Positions 1 to 7,434 of a DNA stretch of 64,000 nt are shown piece by piece (within the stretch, counting starts at the first letter, position 1; each line of letters opens with the position of its first letter). A program made the translations under genes and the position numbers. The notes beneath the pieces are model-generated. The model worked only from the letters and a program-made list of their open reading frames with translations. It did no database searches and was not told the DNA's origin. Origin of the DNA: an uncultured Eubacterium sp. (GTDB taxonomy: Bacteria > Bacillota > Clostridia > Peptostreptococcales > Anaerovoracaceae); NCBI GenBank assembly GCA_900543485.1, contig UQRM01000005.1:1-64000 (forward strand), written 5' to 3'.

Positions 1-816
1 TTTACCGTTGCCAATTTGAAAAATATGCGGCAGTTTTATTTGACATTTCCAAATGGCTACGCACTGCGTAGCGAATTGAGTTAGACGCATTATCGCCTTC
101 TGATGCGAGTAGAGAATGAAAATGCACGAGAATTTTATATGCAGGAAGCTGTAAAGTCTCAATGGAGTACAAGACAGCTTGAGCGTCAGATAAATTCCTT
201 CTTTTATGAAAGATTATTATCCAGTAAAAATAAGGAACTAGTTGCACAGGAAATACAGACGTTAGAGCCGACGAAGAAACCCGAAGATGTCATTCGTGAC
301 CCATATGTATTAGAATTTCTTGGACTGACACCGAATGATGATTTTTATGAAAGTGATTTAGAACAAGCGCTAATTACACATTTACAGAAATTTCTTTTGG
401 AACTTGGCAGAGGATTTTCATTTGTCGCAAGACAGAAAAGAATAACATTTGATGGACGGCATTTTAGAATTGATCTTGTATTTTATAATTACATTTTAAA
501 ATGTTTTGTTTTGATAGATTTAAAAGTTGGGGACTTAACACATCAGGATTTAGGACAGATGCAGATGTATGTTCATTATTATGAACGAGAACTTATGAAT
601 GAAGGAGACAATCCACCGATTGGTATTGTTTTGTGTGCAGATAAAAGTGAGTCTGTAGTTAAGTATACATTACCTGAAAATGAAACACAGATTTTTGCGT
701 CAAAATACAAATTGTATTTACCAAGCGAGGAAGAATTGCTGCGGGAATTAAAGCAGGAATATCAAGCTCTGGAATCTATTAAGACAGTGGAAGAAAATAT
801 TGGTAGTGAGGAGTAG
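1..816 (+). pseudogene. YhcG-type PD-(D/E)XK nuclease (DUF1016), 5' cut by window and broken by an in-frame TAG
   Basis: The same frame stays open from base 1 to 816 apart from one TAG at 82-84. The residues on both sides of the stop fit the family without a gap: an ALRSELS stretch, the stop, then THYRLLMRVENE. The family normally has Trp at the stop (SWTHYRLLM), so TGG to TAG is the simplest reading. The nuclease core is visible downstream: the RIDLVFYN strand and an IDLKVG segment, with Asp where many relatives have Glu. Relatives are accessory proteins often found near restriction systems and mobile elements; their role is poorly known. A restart at the ATG at 103 would give a 237-residue fragment that keeps the nuclease domain but lacks the N-terminal domain. 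The gene begins before the window. Confidence 0.75.
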
Positions 817-1185
817 ATTTTGCATCAAGGAAGTGCAGAATTGATGGAATCTATATTTTGTGGGAAAAGGATTGTACGAACAGTATTAGTACTGCAGAAA
901 TATTGCTTATATTTCCGTGATTTTGTGGGGATATGTTTTGATTTGGTATTCACGTCGAGACGGTGTGCCTCTTGAGCAACCGAAAATCAGATGCGAAAGT
1001 CAGGATCGATGTGGATCTTGAAGATTATTATCGTATCAAGGACGAAGAGAAGAATCAGAACTAAAAATAGAACACCGAACAGAAAGCGATTAGCTGCTGA
1101 TGCGTAAAAGCATTGGCAGCTTTTTTCTTTGTCTGAAATCGCTGAAGGGAGGTGGAGCCGGTGATTTGGCTTGTAGAAATGAAGC
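817..1185. other. Degenerate intergenic stretch with a short coding remnant
   Basis: No intact gene is visible. A plus-strand reading ending in TAA at 1062-1064 gives about 30 charged residues (SNRKSDAKVRIDVDLEDYYR and a lysine-rich end) that look like the tail of a lost protein, but I do not recognise it. The rest is AT-rich and has no convincing start with a ribosome site. Confidence 0.4.
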
Positions 1186-1189
1186 AGAG

Positions 1190-1518
1190 TAGGCATCTTT
1201 CAGATCCTCTACTTCCGAAACGAGAGCAGGATAGCTTTCTGCAGGAACGTCTATCAGACTGCCGCCGTTTCCGCACTTCTTTACAATGGCCTTCACCTGT
1301 GCCTTAAACTGTCCGTCTTTGGCAGCCAGAAGGGCTCTGACCTCTTCCTAGGAGTAGGAACGCACTTCCGGTTTGGGAGCTTTGGCTGCCTTTCTGGGAT
1401 CTGCTGCAGGCGCTTCATCACGGAAGCATTCTTTAATGGCATTTGTAGTCTGGATCATCCGTTCTCCGCAGGAGATGAGAGCATCCAGGACCTGTTACAA
1501 TTCGCTCACTTTGCTCAT
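1190..1518 (-). pseudogene. Phage/ICE Rrp5-like hypothetical protein, two in-frame stops
   Basis: Read leftwards from the ATG at 1518-1516, which has an AGGAGAA site just upstream, the frame gives MSKVSEL, a TAA stop at 1497-1495, then QVLDALISCGERMIQ and on through a Lys/Pro/Ala-rich linker. A second stop, TAG, follows SYS. Beyond it the frame resumes as EEVRALLAAKDGQFKAQVKA and CGNGGSLIDVP. This is the layout of a small protein common in Firmicutes phages and conjugative elements, often labelled rRNA biogenesis protein rrp5 by automated annotation; its function is unknown. The continuity on both sides of both stops shows a recently decayed gene. The C-terminal end near 1190 is uncertain. 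Confidence 0.65.
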
Positions 1519-1903
1519 GTTGTCATTCTCCTTATTTTTAATATTCATCTATCAAGGTTCACATTTTCGCCTGTTCGCCGCCTCAGTAAATGTTACCGAG
1601 GCGGCTTATTCAATGGTTCTGTCTTTCATCGTCGCACCTCCGTTCTTCTGTTCTGGTGGTCTAGGTATGAGAGGAACGGATTTTCCGATTTGTGGATAAA
1701 AAAATTTCCGGCCGGTGTGATGGACGGATTTTTCTTTGTAAAAGGAAGCGATTTTGCCACATGCGGAAACTTTTGAAAAGAGTTCTGAAAACAGAAACAT
1801 GGATCGACAGTGAAAGGCTGTGTGAAGTCCTGTATGTGTTTGCGATGCCGACAGGTGAGGAAAGCGCAGGGTAGGACGGATAAGGAAATGAAGGGAGCAG
1901 GAT
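1519..1903. other. Decayed phage-like stretch with one strong hairpin
   Basis: There is no intact gene. The arms GCCGCCTC (1577-1584) and GAGGCGGC (1598-1605) form a strong stem, but no T-run follows on either strand. A plus-strand reading ending at 1874 (WIDSERLCEVLYVFAMPTG) lies just before the tail-protein remnant, where phages carry head-tail joining genes. It may be the end of such a gene, but this is weak. Confidence 0.35.
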
Positions 1904-2185
1904 ATGTCTGTGAAGAAAAATAAGGTAAAATTTAATATCTGCAACGTGCACTATGCGTTGATTACAGTGGATGATGACGGGGACGTGAAGAAAATCCGCT
2001 ATGTGCTGTATAACTGCTTGGCAGCCAGGGCCAACATCGAGTCTGCGACCAATGAGGAGGAGATCGAGGTACAGACGGAAACGCTGGCTATTACGGCAGC
2101 GCCTCTGCCGGAGGTAACGCCGGATACCTCCGGGACTCAGCAGTCCGACCAGCAAGGGACGGATGATGAGACAGGAGGATTTTGA
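1904..2185 (+). pseudogene. Phage major tail protein remnant with internal deletion
   Basis: The 93-residue reading starts with KKNKVKFNICNVHYALI, the N-terminus of phi13-type major tail tube proteins. It jumps after about 20 residues to DGDVKKIRYVLYNCLAAR and QTETLAITAAPLPE, which belong to the C-terminal half of the same family. The central part of a protein that usually has about 190-200 residues is missing, in frame. A ribosome site (GGGAGCAGG) precedes the ATG. The gene is part of the phage debris at the left of the window and is not expected to make a working tail tube. Confidence 0.55.
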
Positions 2186-2222
2186 TAAGTTTTAGGAATA
2201 ATTTTTTGATAAATGCATAAAA

Positions 2223-2281
2223 TATTCCCAACTTTATTCCCAATGTGTTATAGTATTAATGTTGGGAATAAAAGTTGGGAA
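2223..2281 (+). promoter_or_regulatory. Promoter flanked by a 20-base inverted repeat (operator candidate)
   Basis: The left arm at 2224-2243 reads ATTCCCAACTTTATTCCCAA. Its reverse complement recurs at 2262-2281 with one extra A. The arms hold between them a TATAGT -10 box (2249-2254); the left arm overlaps the expected -35 position. Each arm holds two TTGGGAA units. This is the arrangement expected for autorepression of the downstream gene. The motif reappears inside that gene at 3449-3471. Confidence 0.6.
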
Positions 2282-2295
2282 AAGGATGAAGAATA

Positions 2296-3666
2296 ATGAA
2301 TATCGAAAAATTAGTCTTGGATTTATGTGCATATGATGACGAACAGGAATGGTTTGAATTTAAAGAAAACTGGTTTCAGCCGGAGGTGCTGGGCGAATAT
2401 GTTTCAGCACTTTCAAATGCAGCCGCATTTCATTATAAAGCTCAAGCTTATTTTGTGTGGGGCGTAAATGATGAAACCCATGAGGTTGTAGGTACAACAT
2501 TCAATCAATATGGGGACTACAATAAAGAACCCTATCAGAACTTTTTGGCGAGAAATTTATCTCCGAGTATCAATTTTTCGTTCGAGGAAGCAGTTATAGA
2601 TGATAAAAGAGTTGTTGTTCTGGTCATTCCTGCAGCAGAAGAGATCCCGACAGCTTTTAAAGAAAAGCGATACATCCGCATTGGTTCGTCCAAAGCCAAT
2701 TTGAAGGATTATCCGAAAAGAGAGATCCAGCTGTTTAAAATTCTGGATGGAAGAGTGGAAACCATTGAAACTCTGGCGGCAAAATACCAGGAACTGACGT
2801 TTTCTAAACTGTTTGGGTATTATGGCTCAAAAGGGATTGTTTTAAATGAAAAAACTTTTGAGAAAAATCTCGGCTTGAGAAATAAAAACGGAAAATATAA
2901 TCTGTTGGCACAGCTGCTTTCGGATAATTCGCATTTTCCACTAAGAGTTTCGATTTTTGAGGGAGAAACGAAAGGCTCTAATTTATTCTCTGTAAGAGAA
3001 TTTGGCAATAACTGTCTGCTCTATACGTTGGATGAAGTTTTAAGATATGCAGATGTATTGAATCTGATCCAGACAGATGAAAGTGAGCGGGTAGTGGAAC
3101 GTTCGGAAACACCGTTGTTTGATAACAAAGCCTTTAGAGAAGCAATTATAAATGCAGTTTTGCATAATCTGTGGGTAAGCGGAAATGAGCCAATGATTTC
3201 TGTGTTTTCAGACAGGATAGAAATTTTATCCAGAGGGACACTGCCGCCGGCACAGACAATGGAGGGATTTTTTCTGGGAGAATCGGTTCCGGTAAATGAA
3301 AAGCTATCAGAAATCTTTTTGCAGCTGCATATCAGTGAAAAATCAGGCCGCGGCGTGCCTAAGATCATTGAGACTTATGGAAGGGAAGCATTTACTTTCA
3401 GAGAAAATTCGATTGTTGTCACGATCCCGCTGCATCGTATAAAAAAGGTTGGGAATAAAGTTGGGAATAAAAAAGGATTAAATGCAAGAAGGCAAAGAAT
3501 CATCACGGAAATGAGAGATAATCCGAATATTACTACCAGTGAACTGCATCAAATATTGGGAATCAGTGAAACAGCAGTGGAAAAAAATCTTACATTCCTG
3601 AAAGAGAATGGATATGTGGAAAGGGTTGGATCTAAAAAGACTGGTTATTGGAAAGTACTTGAGTGA
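2296..3666 (+). CDS. AlbA_2 (Schlafen-type) ATP-binding winged-helix regulator
   Basis: This 456-residue protein has three parts. Residues about 10-140 are an AlbA_2/Schlafen-like domain (EWFEFKENW near the start, RIGSSKANLKDYP at its end). Residues about 260-385 are a degenerate GHKL-type ATPase region (FREAIINAVLHN for the N-box, then EILSRGTLPP and SGRGVPKII). The last 65 residues are a winged helix (ITTSELHQILGISETAVEKN). The linker between ATPase and helix reads KVGNKVGN. Family members are presumed transcription regulators linked to mobile elements and phage defence; the ligand is unknown. The start is set by the ATG after AAAGGATGAAGA. It is the only intact gene among pseudogenes here. 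Confidence 0.8.
   Translation: MNIEKLVLDLCAYDDEQEWFEFKENWFQPEVLGEYVSALSNAAAFHYKAQAYFVWGVNDETHEVVGTTFNQYGDYNKEPYQNFLARNLSPSINFSFEEAVIDDKRVVVLVIPAAEEIPTAFKEKRYIRIGSSKANLKDYPKREIQLFKILDGRVETIETLAAKYQELTFSKLFGYYGSKGIVLNEKTFEKNLGLRNKNGKYNLLAQLLSDNSHFPLRVSIFEGETKGSNLFSVREFGNNCLLYTLDEVLRYADVLNLIQTDESERVVERSETPLFDNKAFREAIINAVLHNLWVSGNEPMISVFSDRIEILSRGTLPPAQTMEGFFLGESVPVNEKLSEIFLQLHISEKSGRGVPKIIETYGREAFTFRENSIVVTIPLHRIKKVGNKVGNKKGLNARRQRIITEMRDNPNITTSELHQILGISETAVEKNLTFLKENGYVERVGSKKTGYWKVLE
3449..3471 (+). repeat. Operator-like repeat inside the coding sequence
   Basis: Two tandem TTGGGAATAAA units encode the KVGNKVGN linker. The first 21 bases are identical to the reverse complement of the left promoter arm (2223-2243), so the putative operator is present both at the promoter and about 1.2 kb inside the gene. 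Confidence 0.7.
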
Positions 3667-3671
3667 ATGAT

Positions 3672-3911
3672 ATGAGAATTAGTAAATGAAACAAGGCATT
3701 GGATATGATCAGAGAATTATGTGACAGAATGAATATCAGCCTTGCGTAACTTTGCAGACGGATTGGACAGACTCCGCAGAATTTTAATAAGAAGCTGCAG
3801 CGCAGTACCGTATCTTCTGAAGAAATGGCGAAGATTGCAGAGGCGTTGGATGTTGGATATGAGCAGGCGTTTGTGCTGCCGGATGGAGAAAAAATAGAAA
3901 AAATGCAATAG
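3672..3911 (+). pseudogene. XRE/Cro-like helix-turn-helix protein, two nonsense codons
   Basis: From the ATG at 3672 the frame reads MRISK, a TGA at 3687-3689, then NKALDMIRELCDRMNISLA, a TAA at 3747-3749, then LCRRIGQTPQNFNKKLQ and SEEMAKIAEALDVGYEQAF, ending at TAG 3909-3911. Without the stops this is a complete small XRE-type repressor of about 78 residues. Gln (CAA to TAA) is the likely original residue at the second stop, since helix 2 of such proteins reads LAQLCRRIGQ. It follows the AlbA_2 regulator by a few bases and was probably its partner in the same mobile element. Confidence 0.6.
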
Positions 3912-4016
3912 AGGAGTATTGAGAGTAAATAGGCTTGTGCTTAATGGTGATAGTCACATGCTAGAGAGAACAAATAGTCTGGATGACATGGATTATTTAT
4001 GTTTTTTAAGTGATGA

Positions 4017-4214
4017 AGAGGTGATAATGTTTTGAAGACTACAGGGGAAAAGGTGCTACAGGGTGCTGGTACAATCAGTCATGCGCAGGCAATTGAGAAG
4101 GCAACAGAAGAGTATAGAAAATATCAGGTACAGAATTTGTCACCGGTTGAAGAGGAATATTTGGAAAGCATTAAAAATATTCAAAGCATAGTAAAGAAAA
4201 AAGATAATAACTAA
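4017..4214 (+). pseudogene. RhuM-family protein, C-terminal remnant
   Basis: The reading GDNVLKTTGEKVLQGAGTIS, followed by HAQAIEKATEEYRKY and LSPVEEEYLESIKN, matches the C-terminal end of virulence-RhuM family proteins. The family is usually over 300 residues and linked to mobile elements and Fic/DNA-binding modules. Only about 65 residues remain; upstream sequence (about 3960-4017) is open in other frames but does not restore the N-terminal domain. An internal TTG at 4032 would be the only start. I read it as debris, not a working small gene. Confidence 0.55.
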
Positions 4215-4345
4215 TAGAACGTGATGCTTCCATTCAAATATCAAAGTTGAAGAGATTTTTGGAAGAACAGTGAAAAGCTTAGTTTGGACAATAAAGAGTA
4301 AGTCGAGACGGTATTACTGCTTTCCCACAAACAGGAGAATGGTGG

Positions 4346-5140
4346 ATGAAAAAAACATTGTTGTATCAGATCCCAAACGATGTGCCGCAGGAGATTTTGC
4401 GTTTTTTGTCAGGGGCAAGCATTTACGATAGCTCTTGTTCGCCCGAAGCAAGAGTGTATTTCATTGACAAGGGGAATGGATACTATTTAAAATGTTCGGA
4501 CAGCGGTGAGCTCGAAAAAGAAGCTGAAATGGCAGAGTATTTTTACTCAAAGGGACTTGGCGCAGAGATATTGAGCTATATCTCAAATGACCGCGATTGG
4601 CTTTTAACAGCCGCTGTTATAGGGGAGGACTGCGTACACGAAGAGTATCTTAAGGATCCCAGACGTTTATGTGATACTATTGCGTGTGAATTGAGGAAAT
4701 TGCACGAAACAGATTATACCGGCTGTCCGGTAATGGACAGGACAACAGAATATCTTGCTGCTGCTGAGAAGAATTACCGTACCGGAGATTATGATAAGTC
4801 CCATTTCTCTGATAGCTCTGGCAGCTTTGGATATCGTTCAGCAGAGGAGGCTTATGCTGTTTTGAATGCGGAGAAAGATGCCTTACAAAGCAAAGTTTTG
4901 CTTCACGGTGACTATTGTCTGCCTAATATTGTCCTCAACGACTGGAAATTCTCAGGGTTTATCGATGTTGGCAACGGCGGTGTTGGCGATAGACATATTG
5001 ATTTATTCTGGGGAACCTGGACACTTTGGTTCAACTTGAAAACGAATAAATATTACGAACGTTTTCTTGATGCATATGGAAGAGATAAGGTGGATGAGTC
5101 GGTCCTTAAAGTCATTGCCGCGGCAGAGGTGTTTGGCTGA
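4346..5140 (+). CDS. APH(3')-like aminoglycoside phosphotransferase
   Basis: This 264-residue kinase-fold protein has the family's catalytic loop HGDYCLPNIV (about residue 191) and the metal-binding FIDVGNGGVGDRHIDL segment. Length and the C-terminal AAAEVFG fit APH(3') enzymes, which phosphorylate the 3'-hydroxyl of kanamycin and neomycin class drugs. The sequence is not the common APH(3')-IIIa as I remember it, so the substrate range cannot be stated. The start is the ATG after AGGAGAATGGTGG. It stands alone beside mobile-element debris, which suggests arrival by transfer, though no intact insertion sequence is seen. Confidence 0.8.
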   Translation: MKKTLLYQIPNDVPQEILRFLSGASIYDSSCSPEARVYFIDKGNGYYLKCSDSGELEKEAEMAEYFYSKGLGAEILSYISNDRDWLLTAAVIGEDCVHEEYLKDPRRLCDTIACELRKLHETDYTGCPVMDRTTEYLAAAEKNYRTGDYDKSHFSDSSGSFGYRSAEEAYAVLNAEKDALQSKVLLHGDYCLPNIVLNDWKFSGFIDVGNGGVGDRHIDLFWGTWTLWFNLKTNKYYERFLDAYGRDKVDESVLKVIAAAEVFG

Positions 5141-5215
5141 GTACAGCAAAAGTGTCAATGGGTGTTTTTTAAACGAAGGGAAAGCGGATCGATTTCAGGA
5201 AAGAGGAGAGAATAT

Positions 5216-6325
5216 ATGAAAGCTGTCGTATACAAAGGTGTTGGAGATATTGTTCTCGAAGATCGCCCGATACCGAAGATTGTCGATGAGAAAGACGCGA
5301 TAGTGAAAGTGACGCTGACTACGATTTGTTCCAGCGATATCCATATAAAGCGCGGGGCGGTGCCTAAGGCCGTTCCCGGAACGATTCTGGGGCACGAGTT
5401 TGTCGGGCAGGTCGTTGCGGTCGGAAAGGCAGTGAAGAAGGTGAGACCAGGTGATCGGGTATCAGTTAATGTGGAGACATTCTGCGGAGAATGCTTTTTC
5501 TGTAAGAGAGGTTTTGTGAACAACTGCACCGATGAAGCGGGCGGATGGGCCCTCGGCTGCCGGATAGACGGCGGGCAGGCTGAATATACACGGGTCCCGT
5601 ACGCTGACAATGGACTTACTGTGATCCCGGATAATGTTACAGATGAACAGGCACTCTTCAACGGCGACATACTCTCCACAGGTTACTGGGCGGCAAAGCT
5701 TGGGGAGATAGATCCAGCGGATACGGTCGCGGTGATAGGCGCAGGACCTACAGGTCTTTGCACCATGATGTGCGCGCGACTTTATACTCCGGCTGCGGTT
5801 ATCGCCATCGATACGGATGAGTACAGATTGGAGATCGCAAGGAAGCGAGGTATTGCGGATGTCGCACTTGTGCCGGGAAGAGACGATATAGAAGGGTGCA
5901 TCAGGGAAATGACAGGCGGTCGCGGAGCTGATGCGGTCTTTGAAGCAGCAGGTGGGAGCGATACGTTCAGCATGGCGTGGAAGATAGCGAGACCGAATGC
6001 AGTAGTCACGGTGATCGCGATGTATGAGGAGGGACAGATACTGCCGTTGCCTGATATGTACGGAAAGAACCTCATTTTCAAGACGGGAGGCGTAGATGGC
6101 AGTTATTGCCGGGAAATCATGGAACTGACTGCGTGCGGGAAACTAGACGCGAGCTTTCTCATCACTCATCGCTGTACACTTGATGATATTATGGGAGCAT
6201 ATGACATTTTTGAAAACAAGAAGGAACATGTGATGAAGTACGCTGTGGATCCATGTGAGATGTCTATTACCGATTTTGAAGTGACGCCTGGTATACTATC
6301 AGTGAATGTGGGTAAACACGAGTGA
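5216..6325 (+). CDS. Zinc-dependent alcohol dehydrogenase (MDR superfamily)
   Basis: A 369-residue medium-chain dehydrogenase. Catalytic zinc ligands are visible as ICSSDIH and GHEFVGQV. The structural zinc cysteines lie in CGECFFCKRGFVNNC. The nucleotide-binding GAGPTGLCTM turn is at about 175 and is followed by an IDTDEYR segment, where Asp after the second strand favours NAD(H). It oxidises a secondary alcohol or reduces a ketone or aldehyde in the cytoplasm; the exact substrate cannot be read. The start is the ATG at 5216, with AAAGAGGAGAG upstream; an earlier in-frame start at 5162 lacks a site. No partner genes are adjacent. Confidence 0.85.
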   Translation: MKAVVYKGVGDIVLEDRPIPKIVDEKDAIVKVTLTTICSSDIHIKRGAVPKAVPGTILGHEFVGQVVAVGKAVKKVRPGDRVSVNVETFCGECFFCKRGFVNNCTDEAGGWALGCRIDGGQAEYTRVPYADNGLTVIPDNVTDEQALFNGDILSTGYWAAKLGEIDPADTVAVIGAGPTGLCTMMCARLYTPAAVIAIDTDEYRLEIARKRGIADVALVPGRDDIEGCIREMTGGRGADAVFEAAGGSDTFSMAWKIARPNAVVTVIAMYEEGQILPLPDMYGKNLIFKTGGVDGSYCREIMELTACGKLDASFLITHRCTLDDIMGAYDIFENKKEHVMKYAVDPCEMSITDFEVTPGILSVNVGKHE

Positions 6326-6343
6326 TCCGGGAGATGATCGATC

Positions 6344-6384
6344 AAATGCACCCTGGGATATAAAAAGCACAGGGTGTATCATTT
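6344..6384 (+). terminator. Possible terminator hairpin after the alcohol dehydrogenase
   Basis: The stem CACCCTG (6349-6355) pairs with CAGGGTG (6370-6376), with weaker flanking AAATG/CATTT pairing. There is no strong T-run, so termination is only plausible. Confidence 0.35.
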
Positions 6385-6520
6385 GTATGACGACGCGATA
6401 AGGCAGGGCTTGGAGTGGAAATTTCAGGTCCTCTTTTCTTCTTTTCTTTTTGTTGCCGGGTGCCAATGTGCCGGGCATCAGCGCAGGGCGGGAAGCTGCT
6501 TTTTCATCTCTTTTCACTGT

Positions 6521-6568
6521 TGACCTCTACTTAGCGTAGGTTGAAAAACAGCGATCGGCCGATATAAT
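6521..6568 (+). promoter_or_regulatory. Promoter with dyad overlapping -35, for the HTH-desulfoferrodoxin gene
   Basis: TTGAAA (6541-6546), a 16-base spacer and TATAAT (6563-6568) form a good promoter. Just upstream, ACCTCTAC-TTAGC-GTAGGT is an imperfect dyad that touches the -35 box and could be an operator. Transcription would begin near 6575, only a few bases before the ATG at 6580, which supports translation from the ATG at 6599. Confidence 0.55.
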
Positions 6569-6579
6569 AGGCTTATAAA

Positions 6580-7179
6580 ATGAAAAGGAGAACAGATCAT
6601 GAGCTACGTGACAGGAAATACGATAAAACATTGAGGGAAAAGCATAGGATCACACAAAAAGCGCTTGCGGAAAAGATCAATGTGAGTGATAAAACGATTT
6701 CAAAATGGGAAACCAATAAAGGCCTTCCGGATATCGGGATCGTGGAAGAATTGGCGAAAGCGCTAGGGGTTTCTTTAACGGAGCTTCTGACAGGCGATTT
6801 GAAAACGAATGAGAATACCGCCGGGAATATGAAAAAGACACAGTTTTATGTATGTCCTATTTGTGGGAATATCATAACAGCAGTGGGGGAAGGGGATTTT
6901 TCGTGCTGCGGGATCAGGCTTCCCGTACAGGAAGCGGAAGTACCTGAAAAGGAGCATGCTGTATCCGTAGAAAACATCGATAATGAGTATTTCGTTACAA
7001 TGGAGCATCCTATGAGCAAAGAACATTATGTGTCATTTATTTCCTATGTCACATTGGATTCAGTAGAGATAGTAAAGCTGTATCCGGAGCAGGATATATC
7101 TGTCTACTTCAGAAAAAAGGGACATGGGACTCTGTATGTTTACTGTAACAGGCATGGGTTGTACAAAAAGCATATATGA
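6580..7179 (+). CDS. XRE helix-turn-helix fused to desulfoferrodoxin/superoxide reductase (N-terminal frameshift)
   Basis: An XRE domain (ITQKALAEKINVSDKTISKW) is followed by a desulforedoxin-like iron site (CPICGNII...SCCGIRL, about residues 92-115). A superoxide-reductase-like domain comes last, with HPMSKEHYVSF and a terminal CNRHGLY that could supply the His and Cys iron ligands. Related fusions are annotated as regulators; oxygen or redox sensing through iron is my inference. The N-terminus is odd. The proper ribosome site AAAGGAG sits before the ATG at 6599, whose frame reads MSYVTGNTIK, as in relatives, and then hits TGA at 6632. The rest of the protein is in the next frame. One A missing from the A-run near 6628-6631 explains it. 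The 6580 start has no ribosome site. Either the gene is frameshifted or the base is a sequence error. Confidence 0.65.
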   Translation: MKRRTDHELRDRKYDKTLREKHRITQKALAEKINVSDKTISKWETNKGLPDIGIVEELAKALGVSLTELLTGDLKTNENTAGNMKKTQFYVCPICGNIITAVGEGDFSCCGIRLPVQEAEVPEKEHAVSVENIDNEYFVTMEHPMSKEHYVSFISYVTLDSVEIVKLYPEQDISVYFRKKGHGTLYVYCNRHGLYKKHI

Positions 7180-7322
7180 TAATCGCTTTTCCGGCTTTAT
7201 CCCATTGGACATTCAAAAATACCCGGCTAGAAAACAGGAGCATCGAACCTGTGGGATCGTGATCGCAAGGATGCTGCCGGGAAATCGATAAAAATCGATA
7301 AAGACGAAAAGCCGAAAATAAT

Positions 7323-7372
7323 GGTAAAACTTTCGCAAGGGGTGTTTTCTTACCACATAAGTCTGCTATAAT
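7323..7372 (+). promoter_or_regulatory. Promoter region of the ABC fusion
   Basis: A TATAAT box (7367-7372) lies about 60 bases before the start. The -35 region is weak (TTTTCT). An imperfect inverted repeat, GGTAAAAC and GTTTTCTTACC, overlaps it and might be a regulator site. Confidence 0.4.
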
Positions 7373-7434
7373 AGTCAAATTAGGGTAGAATGAGTGAAGA
7401 GGGTTTTCAGATTAGAGAGGGAGAGAGAATACCT

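Noticed and set aside
1061..1296. Several overlapping 60-70 residue frames
   Set aside because: Only one of the minus-strand frames continues the Rrp5-like remnant; the others are shadows.
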